A stretch of 64,000 nt of DNA from Pithys albifrons albifrons. Its lineage: Eukaryota; Chordata; Aves; Passeriformes; Thamnophilidae. Below, piece after piece: positions 13,601-26,223 of this stretch. How positions within the stretch are numbered: the stretch's first letter is position 1; every line of letters begins with the position of its first letter. Below the pieces are notes generated by a model, which searched no databases, was not told the DNA's origin, and was given only the letters and a program-made list of their open reading frames with translations. The DNA lies in NCBI RefSeq assembly GCF_047495875.1, contig NC_092461.1, positions 67,816,299 through 67,880,298 on the forward strand. The letters are read 5' to 3'. A program made the translations under genes and the position numbers.

Positions 13601-13698
13601 GCTCAGATTACCAATGATGAAGGAGGAGTTCATGCTGCTTTCCATTTTAAAGAATGCTGAGACCAGTCTGACTCACGAATGCCAAAATTAAGCATCAC
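10651..13698. other. Anonymous AT-rich sequence
   Basis: I see no gene and no recognisable mobile element. Open frames here are short, lack splice context, and have base composition like the surroundings. Confidence 0.5.
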
Positions 13699-13703
13699 AA
13701 GAA

Positions 13704-14013
13704 TGTGGAAACCATGTGTTTCCTGACGGAAACTGGCACTGGTGGGGGCATGTAAGACAGATGTTTCCTGATAGAGGAACCAATAAGGGATACATTGATA
13801 ACTTCTTTAAAGATTAATTATGTTCTGCTGAGCTATCACAGCTATCCTAGCAATGTGTGATCAACAGTCAATCACTTATATGAATCACTTATATAAAAGC
13901 TTGGTCCCATTTTTTATTGGTAGGTATTTCTAGCACAGTCCTTATAAGAGAGTGTATCAAGATTCTTTCCTTGAGTGGGGACACTCCTTAAGGCTACTCC
14001 TTGAGAATGAGCA
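13704..14013 (+). mobile_element. Probable short solo LTR, family C
   Basis: The segment starts TGTGGAAACC and ends GAATGAGCA. It contains a clear TATA-like box (acttatataaaagc, near 13890) at the position expected for an LTR promoter. Flanks are aagaa (13699-13703) and aaaaa (14014-14018), a possible 5-bp target duplication with one mismatch. The length of about 310 bp and the short repeated motif tttcctga in the 5' half resemble gammaretrovirus-like (ERV1) U3 regions. No coding retroviral sequence is nearby. The boundaries are inferred and the family is not named. Confidence 0.45.
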
Positions 14014-14018
14014 AAAAA

Positions 14019-15613
14019 TATTTACCTCTCATCATCAGTATGGGTGAGTAATATCAATATCTATTTAACAATTATCAAACTAGCTTTGAAACTATAGTTT
14101 TAATAAACAGTGCCCTGTAATAACACCGTCTATACTGTGCAGTAGATACCTCTGAAGTTCTTCAGTCTAATAATTATCATTATCAATCAGTTGAAATACA
14201 AAGTTTATTTTGCCTATATAAATATATTTGATTTGTTGCCCTTAACCCTGTGGGACAAAATAATCTAAAAGATTAACTACACCAATGTAATCCCTTAGAC
14301 ATAAACTGTTGTCCAGGTCTGAGAGTAAGACTGGATGCAGGCATACCTGGTCTCCTCCATGTGAAGGGATTTAGGAACAAAGGAAGTAATTTCTGGACCT
14401 CGTGATTCAATGGGAGAGCCTTCCTAACAAAATGTCCAAAGTTTTTATTCTGGCAGGGGCAGCTGTCCACTATTTATGGATAAGATGATTTACTTATATT
14501 TGGATACCAACTACAGAAGTTGGTTTCTTCCAAACTCGATGTCAGTTAGACCTTAAGCAACACTATAGCTGGGGGAGGTGAGCAGTGCATTGCTCAGATT
14601 AGCCCTAGGCTATTGTGTTGCTATCTGTCTCATGGATCCACTGAGCCAGACGCAGCTGTCATAACCAGAGGAATCCATTCCAGCCACCACTGGTGGTTAT
14701 CACTTGAGCCCAGAAGTGAAAAATAAAAGTCAGTTTGGGAGTGAAAAAAGCATGCTGTCACACGGGGAATAAGAACCTTACTGATCACTGTATTGCAGGC
14801 TATGCACAGCTGGGGATACCATTTTTCGAATAAACCTGAAATTTTACCAAGTTCAAGAGCTTCATTTTGGCTTTTGATGTCAGCAGTTAACAGAGAAGTA
14901 GCAACACTTGCCTTCCTTAAATCAGCTGAAAAATCTGTGCTCCAGCTTTACGATTTTCCCAACACAGGGGAAAGTCTTCAGTGGTAAATGTAAATGATTA
15001 ATTTTACAGCTTAAAATATGCAAAGTGTTCCCTGTTAAAATAGATGTTGGGTAATGGATGATATAAAGATATATGTCTACATAAATCATAGGTGAAACCC
15101 TGCCCATTTCCATTGTTTTCCATTCTTGTGTAAAACACTTGTGGTTTTGTGGATCAGACATTTGTCTGGGGTCAACATATTTCATTGTAAAGTATGTGGT
15201 GCTTTGTACATTTTACAACACGAACATGCCTGTGATACTAGTAGGCATCTTAATGTCCATACCCTGAATCTGTGCCTCTCTGTTATAGGTAAAGACAAGG
15301 TGTCAGGATGTGCCCAGTGACTGACAGGAAGGGACTCCAATGGGTGCAGAGAAAGCCCTTTCATTAGTAGGTTACTGATATGTGGTTAGATTTAAGGGTG
15401 AGTTAGGAACAATCTTTTACCTTCAGCCCACATGGTTATTTCTTTTAGTAGATTATATTGTTTGAAGGATAAATAGTTTCACAGGTCAAGTATTACGTTC
15501 ACAGACCTGAACAGCTCTTAGTTTCAAGAGAATCCAGGCACCCAGCCCTAACATTTAATTTCTGTTCTGATGCCTAAAATACCTGGAAAAGATTCTCAAA
15601 ACTACATTAGTGG
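14019..15613. other. Anonymous sequence
   Basis: No gene, RNA or recognisable mobile element is seen. Confidence 0.5.
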
Positions 15614-15667
15614 AGATAGATGATTGATAGATAGATAGATGATAGATAGATAGGTAGATAGATAGGC

Positions 15668-15721
<54 letters not shown>
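15614..15721. repeat. GATA tetranucleotide microsatellite
   Basis: An interrupted left half contains GATT, GGTA and GGCA variants. It is followed by a perfect run of about 13 GATA units (15669-15721). The long uninterrupted half is likely to vary in length between individuals. Confidence 0.97.
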
Positions 15722-17320
15722 CCAGCCTTTATTGGAAGCTTCTAATGTACACACCAAAGCATGCACAAGTGGTTCAGAGATGTTACAGTGTTTATCTTTC
15801 AGTAATTAGCATATGTGTTATCTATTGCCAAACCAGCGTGCCCATTTTCCTGGTGCCCACCTACAGAGGTCCTCAGAACTGCCCCCTGGGGAGGCTCCAA
15901 GGAATCTGGCTTAGCCCTCTACTGTTTTGTCTTGCTTACAAGTGTTTCTTCAAAACAGTGTGTTCTTGGGAGAACTCAGGAGAAAATGTTTTAGTAAGTT
16001 CTAACTCCACCTCATATGTGAGCAACCTAGGAATACCTACATAATTCTAAAAAACTAAAAAATACACACTAAAACCTTAGGCATCAGTTCAAAGAAGGGA
16101 GTGCCTCTTCATCTCTTCCTCCTTTCACATAAAAAAAAAAGTGAGATGTTTTGAGAGTTATGTCCTTCTCCTTCAAAATGGGCCCCAAGGCTTTGCATTG
16201 AGTTTTCATAATATATTCCTAAGAAATTGCTTTGATGCTTTGTAGTAGATTATGCCGAAACCCTGTTTTCATCAAGACTGTCTTCATCATTTTCAAATGT
16301 TTTAATGTAAAGATTTCAACATAATGACATTCCCCCTAGCATGTTCAATGAATAGTTATTAAGAAAAAGTATTCTTCAAAATGTAAATATCATCATCTTG
16401 CTTTAAAAGCTCTCTGTAGTTCCCAGGCTAAATGTTCTTCACTGGGAGGAGAGAAATTAAAAGATTGCTGAGTTATAGGACCTGTATTATGCAAGGCCTT
16501 CTGAGTGCTCTTCAGTTCCTAATACTTCATAGAACATGAGTAGTCATGGTTTTGACTATCGTTTCTGTTTATCCATCCTAGTTCATTTCCCTTTCCTCAG
16601 TTAGTGTCTTGGAAGTAGTTAGATTGTTCACGTGGCTGCAGAAATGTGATCATCATCCTGCCACAAGACATGCACAAAAATCTATCATTGTTATAGCAAT
16701 CCTTTTAAGGTTATTACGTCTACTTTTTACATGGCTCATAAAAAGCTAAAAATTAAGAAAAAAATCTCACAATGAAACCTCTAATGCTGCTAGGTGATAC
16801 AGGAATTGTAAATCCTCACTTAAAGGCTTTATATTTCATCCTCTTAGTGTTTTGTGAAAAATGTTACCATGTAGTATTAGTGAAATTCTTTTCTGTGAAT
16901 TTTTAACCCAATGATGTTGGGTAAGCGTAGCATTTTTAGTAGTGTTTGTCTTGAATTATATATTAAAATATATCACTTAAAGGATATATTAAAATCAAGA
17001 ATGTGGCATGAAGTTCTGTTATGACACAGAAATAATCTAACCTTTTCTGTGAAGATCTAATTTCTCAGGACTTCTCTAAGATGGAGCAGTCCATTTGACC
17101 AAAGGTATGAATATGAGGCACATGGTAAACCATGTTAGGCTTCTTGTCAGAAACTTTTACTCAGGATAAAATTGTCTGGATTGTTCAGAAACAAATTAAA
17201 TTTTCATAAATGAAAGCTTCTTCTGAACATTAGCACACTGATGTCTAGTGCAGACTGTTCTGCATGCATTAAATTTAAATCATTAGATAATTCAGTTTAG
17301 TTTTCTTGCCTGTTTCAGTG
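15722..17320. other. Anonymous sequence
   Basis: No gene or recognisable element is seen. A 10-A run lies near 16131-16140. Confidence 0.5.
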
Positions 17321-17325
17321 GAAAC

Positions 17326-18011
17326 TGTCCTAGTTACAGTGACCAGGACCAGCTATAACACTGTGTGGTTGTAACCAAAACTGTGTATACCACCCCCTCT
17401 ATATCATTTCTGATGAACTCTTAATAATGGACCATTTGCAGCAGCTACCCTGGGCACACCTGACCCCTCAGGCTACAAGCTGGGTGCTAAAGGACCTTGT
17501 GAGATAGGGAAGTATTCCTGTCTTCACACCAATGACTCAGCCATGATAACTCACCTTCAAAAATATCCCATGACTCAGAGACTTAAATCACCCATTGTGA
17601 AATTCTACAACCTGGGGGAGGTACTGGGAATTCCCATCTGAATTTGAGCTTATATAATCTTGGGGTTTGGGGTCTTCAGGTACCATTCACTGGATCCAGA
17701 GAAGGACCAGAACCTCAACAGATCTGCAACTGCCACTCTCAACATGGCTGTGAACATTATCCTCACCAATAGGTTTTCCTTTTACTTTATACTCAGGGGA
17801 ACCACGTGGGGCTCAGTACATGGACTAACAGACACCATTCTGTTCGTGCCTCAGGTATTGGGTTATAAATCTGGGGTTTGTGGGTTAAAACCTTTTTTTT
17901 TTCTGTATCATTGTATTTATTGCAATATTTTTATTAAATTGTCACACTGACTTGTAATACCTTTTTCAGTAGGGTTCATTTCTCCTGCCAGTTTACCTTT
18001 AAACCAGCACA
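17326..18011 (+). mobile_element. Solo LTR, family A copy 2, with perfect 5-bp target duplication
   Basis: This is the same family as the LTR at 9282. It starts TGTCCTAGTT, ends AACCAGCACA and is about 686 bp long. GAAAC flanks both sides (17321-17325 and 18012-18016), a perfect target-site duplication. An ATTAAA polyadenylation-type signal lies near 17934. It is aligned with copy 1 over its whole length, with scattered substitutions and small indels. No internal proviral sequence accompanies it. Confidence 0.9.
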
Positions 18012-18224
18012 GAAACAAAATATTAATGGAATAACACTGATTTGCTTGCTTCATAATTAAATAGAAAGGTAAAAATAAGGAGAAAAATAGTTCTCTGATT
18101 TAGTCTCCTATGATATTAACTGACAACAATGAAGAGAGTGGATCCTCACAGTTAATAGTATCCATTTTACCTTCCATTTCTTTTTCTTGCAAAGCTTGCA
18201 CTGATCACTTCTCAAAATCTAGAA

Positions 18225-18950
18225 TCCAGCTCATGGTGCAGACCATGGTGAGGTAGGCTGTCCCCCTGCAGCCCATGGAGGTCCATGGTGGAGCAGAGAA
18301 CCACCTGCAGCCCATGGAACACCCCAAGTGGATGTGCCTGAAGAAGGCTGTGATCCTCCATGCTGCAGCAGGCTCCTTGCAGGACCTGTGACTCTCTTGA
18401 GAAAGGAGCCCATGCTGGAGCAAGTTTGCTGGCAGGACTTGTAACCCTGTGTGTGATCCACATTGGAACAGTCTGTTCCCGAAGTACTGCACCCCAAGGA
18501 AGGGAATCCAAGTGGAGAAGTTATTGAAGGACTGAAGCACATGGGAAGGACTCTTCTTGGAGACATTCATGGAGTGCTGGCTCCCCTGGAAGGCACTCCA
18601 TGTGGAGCAGGGGGAGAGTGTGAGACATCCGCCCTCTGAGGAGGAAGGACTGGCAGAGACAATGTGACCACAGCCCCCATTTCCCATCCACCTGCGCTGC
18701 TGAGGAGAGAAGGTAAAGAAAAAGGGGGAAGAAGTTAAGCCCAGGAAGAAGGAGGGGTGGGGGAGGGTGTTTTATAATTTAATTTTTACTTCTCATTTTT
18801 CCTACTCTGATTAAATTGGTAATTAATCAAATTACTTTCCCCAAATCGAGTCTGTATTGCCTGTGAAAATAATTGCTAATGATCTCTGTCCTTATCTCAA
18901 CCCCAGAGCCTTTCATGACCTTGGTATCCAGTCAGGGTCAACTCATTACA
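18225..18950 (+). mobile_element. Family B LTR (ERVL-like), 5' end unclear
   Basis: The plus strand carries a recognisable series of landmarks from a common bird LTR: repeated cagcccatgga motifs, then gagcagggggagagtgtgag, gaggaggaaggactggcaga, cacagcccccatttcc, agttaagcccaggaag, ttaaattggtaatta, and ccaaatcgagtctgt. It then ends atccagtcagggtcaactca and ttaca at 18950. The terminal CA fits an LTR end. The 5' boundary cannot be placed, and a segment near 18905 seems to be missing relative to the family as I remember it. It lies only about 210 bp after LTR family A copy 2. An antisense frame of 160 codons (18205-18687, minus) runs through it and is not a gene. Confidence 0.75.
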
Positions 18951-21900
18951 GCATGTTGGGATATGATGTGGTTTCAACTAAGCAATCAAAATAGGGGGAA
19001 AAAAAAGGCTTCTTGGTAGCATTGCAAAAGTAAATGAAAACCTGCACAATGTACTATATTCTTCAGTGTGGACTCAGGAGTAATCCAGTAACTCACTGTG
19101 CTGGCAGCTCTTGGAAGGTGAAGTTCATCTGTTTTCACTGTGAGTAGAAGAAAGTTCTGAAGAGATCCATGAAGATATTTTCTTCTGGACCAATTTTGTC
19201 CATTTTATTATAATGCCATAGAGATGATTTACAATTCATTAGCCTTTGTTAGTATCTGCTCTCCAAATGGCAATGTCAGAATTATTTCTCGCAGATTATT
19301 AGTAGCAAACAAGTGGGAGAAAATGTAATAAGTTGATCTCTATTTAATATCCTTAAATTTTGATAATTGAATAACTCTGGTCTAGAAATCCTTCTAGAAA
19401 TATTGTGGAGTAATTTTACTAGCACAGTTATTTTGGAGGTAAAGAAATTAGTAGTGCTTAATGAAAATGTTTCAAACCATCAAAAAAGGTTCAGTATAGT
19501 TTTTATCAAAAAGTTTTTTACCTAAATGGCTTTTATCTATCTTTTATCTGTTTACACTATAGCTATTATTTTAATAGAATATTAGTTTGCGAGGTATATG
19601 ATCTTCTCTACATAAACTTGCTGAATGTTCTCTAGAAGCATTGTTACCTATCTTGAAGGGCTATATCTAACATTTTAAGTTAATGTAAGTTATATTTGTA
19701 AATTAATTTTGTGGTATTTAAAGTTGCACAGCATATGCTCCAAGTTAAACTTAATTTTTAGTAATGTCACATATGATATTACTTGTCACAAAAAATAGTA
19801 ATAAAGTCCATTTGAGACATCCTATATTTACTCTGCAGCAATGATTTATGATATTCAGGGTACTGACAGGTCATGTCATTCTGAAACATGTTCTGGGAAA
19901 TTTTTTTGTATTTTGCTGAATATCCTATGTATGATATATATGTATGATGTGTATGTATGTATGATAACACAAATGGATGTATTATCTGATACTCATTTGG
20001 CTGATCCATTAAGGACAGTTGAAACCAACTATGATGAAAATATTTATACCTCTAAATACGTAGTCTGCTGGTGGTAAGCATTTTAAAAAGTATTTCAGAA
20101 CTTCTTAAAAACATCCACTATATCTTTGGAGAGTCAGTAAAGGGCATAAAGGTGTAACATGCAAAGAGAATAAACCTGGCTAACAATTATGGAAAAATTA
20201 TTAATTTGAAAAAATCACTTCCATACGATGTAGTGAGGGCAAATAGGAAACCAAAAATCTTTCTAGTGATTACATTTCCACATGTGGTATCAGATTGTAA
20301 CTTAATCATTAGAAGCTATAGAAAACAGAACCAGTGGTTATCTAATTTAAAATAAAAATCATAGAGATTTCTCTGCAAATTATTAAATAATCCCAATTTT
20401 TAAAGACAAAACCAAATATTTATTTGCACTTTCCTTTTTTAGCTTTGATACAGCTTAAAATATTACTTTTAAAAAACTTCCTTATGTAATGAAAACTTTA
20501 AAATGAAATCTCTAAATGTTTGTGTCAGAAAAGAGATTTATTAACTTGAAATAAGCATAGTGAATGAAATAAATCAGCTAAATATAAGACCTCTTCCTCT
20601 ACTGATCCAAATTTTCCTTTTCTGTGTTCCTCATTTCTCAGGAGTTATGACTTCAAGACAGCAACATATTCTGTATCTAAGAAAGGTATAATACATACCC
20701 ATCTCCCAAATTTTTAATATTTACAGTGTGTACACAATCAGCATTTTTCTGAGGTGAAATCTGCTTGATGGTATTGTTCTGAGGAAGATTTCATTTGGAC
20801 ACTAATCACTTGATGTTTCCATGGCATCAGAGAGTAAATCTCCAAACTCTGTTGTTTGAAATCCCCATGCCTGGAAAAATAAATTATTCCTACTCAGAGA
20901 TACCTCAGTGCTATTTAACTAGTTCTGCCAGTTTTCACCTTTCCCCCCGTCTGTTGTTACTCAGATATGGTTTTGTTAACCTTCTCCATTCATGAGTTTT
21001 AACAGGTTGATAGACACTTACATGGTAATCAGTGCAAGTTTCACTAGTACTTTTCAGAATACTCATGCCTGCCTGTACCATTACCATATATTTTGTTCTA
21101 GAGATATGACATAATGAGAAGGTTTTTGGAGTCATTAGTCATTTACAATTACTTCAGTGGACTCCAAGGAAGTCATAAGGAAAAGTCTCTGATTTTTTAA
21201 ATTTTTTTTTCAGTTACTTTAAGACTTTGAAATAAACTACATGCTTGTATGTTTTAAGGCATTTTAAAAACAAAATACCAGCACAGAAAATGAGAAAGAG
21301 ATCTAAACCACAGAACTCACAGTACAATCATGAGTAATGAACCAGGTTGTCCTCCAGAAGCTAATCAGATAACATGTGGTATGAACACTCAGTGGTGCTG
21401 GTCATGAAGGAAAATAGTCAGGAGGATTTCCTGTCATAAATATGCTGCTGAAGCAAAACCAAATATACAATATTACAAAAATACTTAACAATCGAATAAT
21501 AAATTTATTTATTTCCAGGTCAGTACAACTTAAAAAACATGTGATTGCAACATGGAGGTGAATGGAGCCTGGATGTGAAAATTGATTTGCTGTAGAGTGA
21601 ATCCTAAAGTAAGATGAAAAAAGAATAATTTATTCTCTTGAGCGAACACTTGAGATCATAGAATGAGAACAGATTTTGAGGCTGAAGCTTTGGGGGTTTA
21701 AAATGATTAACCAATAAAAAATTCTACCAGCTCAATTTTATTTCTTTCCCCTTTTTCATTTGTAGAAGTTGCTGAACAGAAGTACTTAGATAACAGGTTC
21801 AGAAGACTAAATACTTGTGTAAAAAATTTACTGAAATATTTGAGTACATTCATCCTATTCAGCCATATAGCTGCAGGAACTGCAAGTTCTTTTGAAAATA

Positions 21901-24228
21901 CTAATGGCCCCATTCATCCGTTTATGTCTGACTCCAAAATCACAACAGTGATCAGGATTTGTCCCTACCAGTAATAAGAGGCCAGAAGAGAAATTATTTT
22001 TTCTAGTTTCATTCTTCCTAACTGTCATTCTGTTATCCTTCAGTTTTATTACATTGAAGTTAAAAACCTCCCACGGAGATCGGTATTCATATCAGAACCT
22101 CAGCCGCATTGATTGATGCTGCTCCCATAGGACAAAGCTTGCTAGGACCAATGCTGTGCCCTTCCACGTGTGTGGGAGCCCTTCAGCTCCTTCTGTGTGC
22201 CCCAACACACACAGTCGGTTTCTGTGGTGGGAGACCCCCACAGCTGCATCCGAGGGATTCCCAGCAATAACCAACACACACACAGGATGGGATGACAGCA
22301 AGGACTGGGAAGTTTTGGAGCTTTCAATCCTCATTTAAAGTAGAGGCCATGTGTGTTTCTCTTTGGACCATTTTGCATCCTGACTGAACAAGCCTGTTCC
22401 TCAACTGTGCACTTGTTCTTCTACCACAGGTTCATTTCACAACCTAGAGTTTTCTGTCATATTAGACTGTAATATACCATAGACTGCACTGGCCATTTCA
22501 CACTTCAGAAGTCTATTGCAGGTTAAGAAACAAACTACTGTCTTTTGAATTATAAGGAAAATGGTTTTGCTTTCTTCTCTTTTGTGTTATTCATAGGTCA
22601 GCTTGTTTCTGTTAACCTGATGGAGACAGATTGGAGAAGTACCTTAAAAACAACAATTAAAAATAATTTGCCAGTTCAAGCACACAGAAACAAACAGTTA
22701 AACAAACAAAACCCATGGCCAGTTCATCAAAGCTGCTGAGGCAGCTCAAAATCCTAAATCTCTACCATACCGCAAGATAGGAAAATAATACAATGTATGG
22801 TAGTTCTATAGCACACTCTAAATCTTCAGTTTGTCTCCGTTAGCATTACGATTCCCACAGCTCCAGTTTCTCTTGCATAAAACGTTTTCATTGAGACTGC
22901 TTATATTGTAACATGAATGGTTTGTAGACATCTCTGTAGACACTGATTGTGTAACTCTAATTCGATGGAGGGAACACTGGGGATGTGTGAATATTGTCTT
23001 CTGGCAGTGTCCTTTCTCTGGGACCATCCTTAATAGGCTTAGCAGAAGAGACTAGCTTGCTTGACCCCTAGTATGGTTTTTAATAGAGAAATGCAGCCAG
23101 TGTCAATTTGGTCCCTATCCCAGTGGTCAAAATCTATGAAGGCCTGGTCCAGATCAGATCATTTCCTTGAAGGATTCTACCCCACAGCAGTGTGTCATCT
23201 TAGCTGCACACCCCTTCTGGGCAGCGGATTTCATCTGGACTGAGAAGGATGCAGAAATGAGATTGGGCTGTGAGATAACTGGCTTACCATAGGGGAGGCA
23301 AAGACCAGACTTGAGGCGATGGCTCAGAGAAGTGATAACCTACTCTCTGCTCTTTGCAGCCATGGAAAACATTTGGTAGGCAGAACCTGAAGTGTGATGA
23401 CAGCTGCAATTGGGCTGACTAGTTAAATGACATGACTAGGTTAGTGATATGACCAGGTTTCTGTGATGTGACTAACTCAACCCCACTATTTCTTGTTAGT
23501 TATATTTTATTTTTGTGAACTTGATGGTGAAATTTCAAACAGCAAATGAAAATAAGGCATCAAGGGGAGTACAGTGGATGCTGTGGGACCAGCTTTTCTG
23601 ACCTGCACAAAAATTTGTAGGGGTCATGGGCCTTTCCTATGGAAACATCCAGTGGCCCAGTATCTCTGATAGTTTCTAGGAAAACGTACAGGTCACAAAT
23701 TCCCTAGTTTTTCTTTCGGTGATGTCCTTTTTGTGTCACCTCCCTCAAGGAACAGTCCAGCTTTAGGGAGGGGTTACATGCATCAAGGACAGATGTATGT
23801 AACTTTGGAGCTAGATTCAAGATCTGAAGAGATCCTCAGAGTCCTCATAAAGAACTGAAAATAATTACACTGTTTGCTGACATTGTGCTGTTTTTCTCTA
23901 ACATTTTTTTTCTCCTAGAGAATGTTTTAAAATAATGTAAGGGCACCGATAAAAGTACACACAAGAGCAAGGACATTCAACATTAGTGACAAACATCCAA
24001 GCTGACACTTCATTATGAACATTTGCCATTTTGCCCCTTGCTTTATGTCATCAGGAGTGATGAGAGAGTGATGGAGGGATTTCAACCCTAACTGGGTTTA
24101 TTTGTGCTTCAACCTTCAAGTGTGTTTTCATAAGGCAGAAAGTAAATATTTTCTAAAGAGTTAATGATGAAATTATTTTGAAATAAAAAATAGCAACTGA
24201 AATTTTACTTTTAAATGCTATTAAGATA
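18951..24228. other. Anonymous AT-rich sequence
   Basis: No gene or transposon was recognised over about 5.3 kb. A GC-richer patch at 22070-22340 contains several short overlapping open frames on both strands but no domain, splice pattern or repeat similarity that I can support. Confidence 0.5.
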
Positions 24229-24380
24229 TCACAGAATCACAGACTATTCTGAGTTGGAAGGGACCCACAAGGATCATTGAGTCCAACTCTTAAGTTAGTG
24301 GCCCACACGGGAGTTTGAACCCATGACCTTGGCATTATTACAACCAAGTTTTAACCAACTGAGCTGATCTCAGGGTCCTA
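24229..24380 (-). mobile_element. tRNA-Ile-derived SINE with CR1-like tail (TguSINE1-like)
   Basis: On the minus strand a tRNA-like head (about 24372 down to 24301) matches tRNA-Ile(AAT). It shows AGCTCAGTTGGTTA (A box region), then TAATAATGCCAAGGTC around the anticodon arm, then GGGTTCAAACTCCC (B box, with CpG decay) and GTGGGCCA. A CR1-type 3' end follows (GAGTTGGACTCAATGATCCT, then CCCTTCCAACTCAG, ending TCTGTGATTCTGTGAT at 24229). A tRNA-Ile head joined to a CR1 tail is the known design of TguSINE1, a songbird SINE mobilised by CR1 enzymes. The head is mutated in the D and anticodon arms, so this is a transposon copy, not a tRNA gene. Confidence 0.85.
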
Positions 24381-25622
24381 ATGAGTCATGAATGCAAAAG
24401 GGTTGATCAAGACTTTCATGTTTCCTAAATGTAGTGACCTGAAAAATAAAAAAATCTAATTTTTACATTTCTGAAAATTGCATTCCAAAATCTATCATAT
24501 TGAAAGAATATGATACCAGCAGTGGCTTTCCTACATAGCAATTTGATTAGTCTGTTGAACTTCTTATTACTCCCAGTGATGGCAAGTGACCATTTGTCTG
24601 CTAATTCAAAGGAAACTATCCCTTGAGACATAACTGTTGTTATTAAAACTCACTTAAGTTTATTTTTAGAGAGAAAAAAAAAGAAGATGACAATATGAGG
24701 GGTTCTAAGATTTTCAGTTACGTAAATTGATACTTAAGAAGCTATTATCTAGGATTAAAACACATTGATATATCCAAATTTTCTTTACTGTCTTTGCTTT
24801 TCTATTCCACACCTCTATCCACTACCTAATATTTCAGAGGTCCCATTAATCTGAACAAACGAAATAAATGGACCTCAGAGAGACCTCTGAGAGCTGAAGT
24901 TGCAGACATCAACTCTGAAACTTGAAAATTGAACCAAAACATATGTGACGTGCAGTAATGAAAGAGGTTTTCAATGTTTTAAGCAATAACTGGAGTTTAA
25001 AAATGAGGAAAATATAGCATTTCAAATACATGTACTTTTAAAATGAACATAGAGGTGAATTGCTTGTCATTTGGGAAAAGATATTTTTAGAACAAGAGCC
25101 TGATGGAGAAACATTTTCCATTTGTTAAATTTGAGACAGGGAGTGGACAAGCTTCTCTGGATGGTAATTTATGTCTGGTTTCATCTGAGCTCAGTGAATG
25201 CTCATCTTAATTCTTTATCAAATTTAAATTAAAGCTGCCAGTAAATAAAATGGTCACAAGAGTCCTGCAGAGATTTTCTCCTGCAGTTTGGACAAAAAAA
25301 ATCAGTGTATGTTCTACAATCTCTACTCATGCTCCCAACCACACAGAGCTGTGCACAGACCTAACTTTCAAGGTCATCTACTCAGTGCTGCAGTATCTAC
25401 AACAGAAGTAACCAAAAATTCCCATAATTTCTGCAGTTGACTACTCAATCTCTTTACAGTTTTTGAGTGTGATGTCCTTCCACCAGGTTAGGTCAATTTA
25501 GGCATGTGTACTAAAGCAAAAAAAAAAATGCAGTTGCAGCACTATTTCTGTAGAAACACAGAAATAATATATTCAGTTACAAAAACTTTCCCAAGGAAAT
25601 AGTTGGACTTAAGGGATGAAAG
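24381..25622. other. Anonymous sequence
   Basis: No gene or recognisable element is seen. Confidence 0.5.
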
Positions 25623-25627
25623 GCTCG

Positions 25628-26218
25628 TGTGATAGTTTTGATCTAGGCTTTCTTTGGTAACTAGTAACTAAGGAAATGCCTATTTCTCAGGTATTTCACA
25701 CTGTTTTTTTATATAATAAGGGAGTATGAATAAGAGAGAGATAGGAAGTTTCCTTCCTTCATCTTCCCACGAGGTTTGGGAGCAGCTGGTCTCTGTGTTG
25801 GTCTCACTTATCAGAGCCTGAGGCCTGTTGCAGGGGCTGCCATTATCTGCCACATGGGAGATCAGAGAAAAAGCTAGCCTTCTGTTGAGAGGAGTTAATG
25901 AAATTGTATTTTTGCTAAGTTCCATGTTGTACCAGGGTTTTTTTAAGGTTTTTGATTGTACTTGTCTGTTCTGGGTCTTTTGTCCCTCCTTTGTCCCTGT
26001 TTCTCACTCCTTTTTCCCTTTTCCCCTCGAGAGCTCACTATTGTATGTACCAATTGTATATATAATTGTAAATATTTGAAATATATATATATTCTGATAT
26101 AATTCAGTTTCATTTCAAGTTTTCAGTAGTTCAGGTTTTTTCATCTTGCTTTAAAAAAGCGAGAGAAAAAAAAAAAGACAGCTTGGGCTTGGAAAAAAAG
26201 CCAAGCCAAACCAATACA
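25628..26218 (+). mobile_element. Probable solo LTR, family D, with near-match target duplication
   Basis: The proposed element starts TGTGATAGTTTTG and ends CCAATACA, giving TG...CA termini over about 591 bp. The flanks are gctcg (25623-25627) and gctgg (26219-26223), a 5-bp duplication with one mismatch. The 3' half has the look of bird LTRs: a pyrimidine-rich block (about 25960-26030), AT-rich repeats of TATAATTGTAAATATT type, cagtagttcaggttttttca, and an A-rich tract. A terminal hairpin (ttgggcttgg pairing with ccaagccaaa, 26183-26210) lies just before the end. Boundaries are inferred from ends and flanks only. Confidence 0.5.
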
Positions 26219-26223
26219 GCTGG

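Noticed and set aside
15614..15721. CRISPR-like regular repeat
   Set aside because: The units are 4 bp with no spacers. It is an ordinary microsatellite in a vertebrate genome.
22090..22340. Overlapping frames on both strands in a GC-richer patch
   Set aside because: Three or more frames are open at once, with no recognisable product or splice context.
24301..24372. Possible tRNA-Ile gene on the minus strand
   Set aside because: The acceptor and anticodon regions are mutated and it is fused to a CR1-like tail. It is the head of a SINE.
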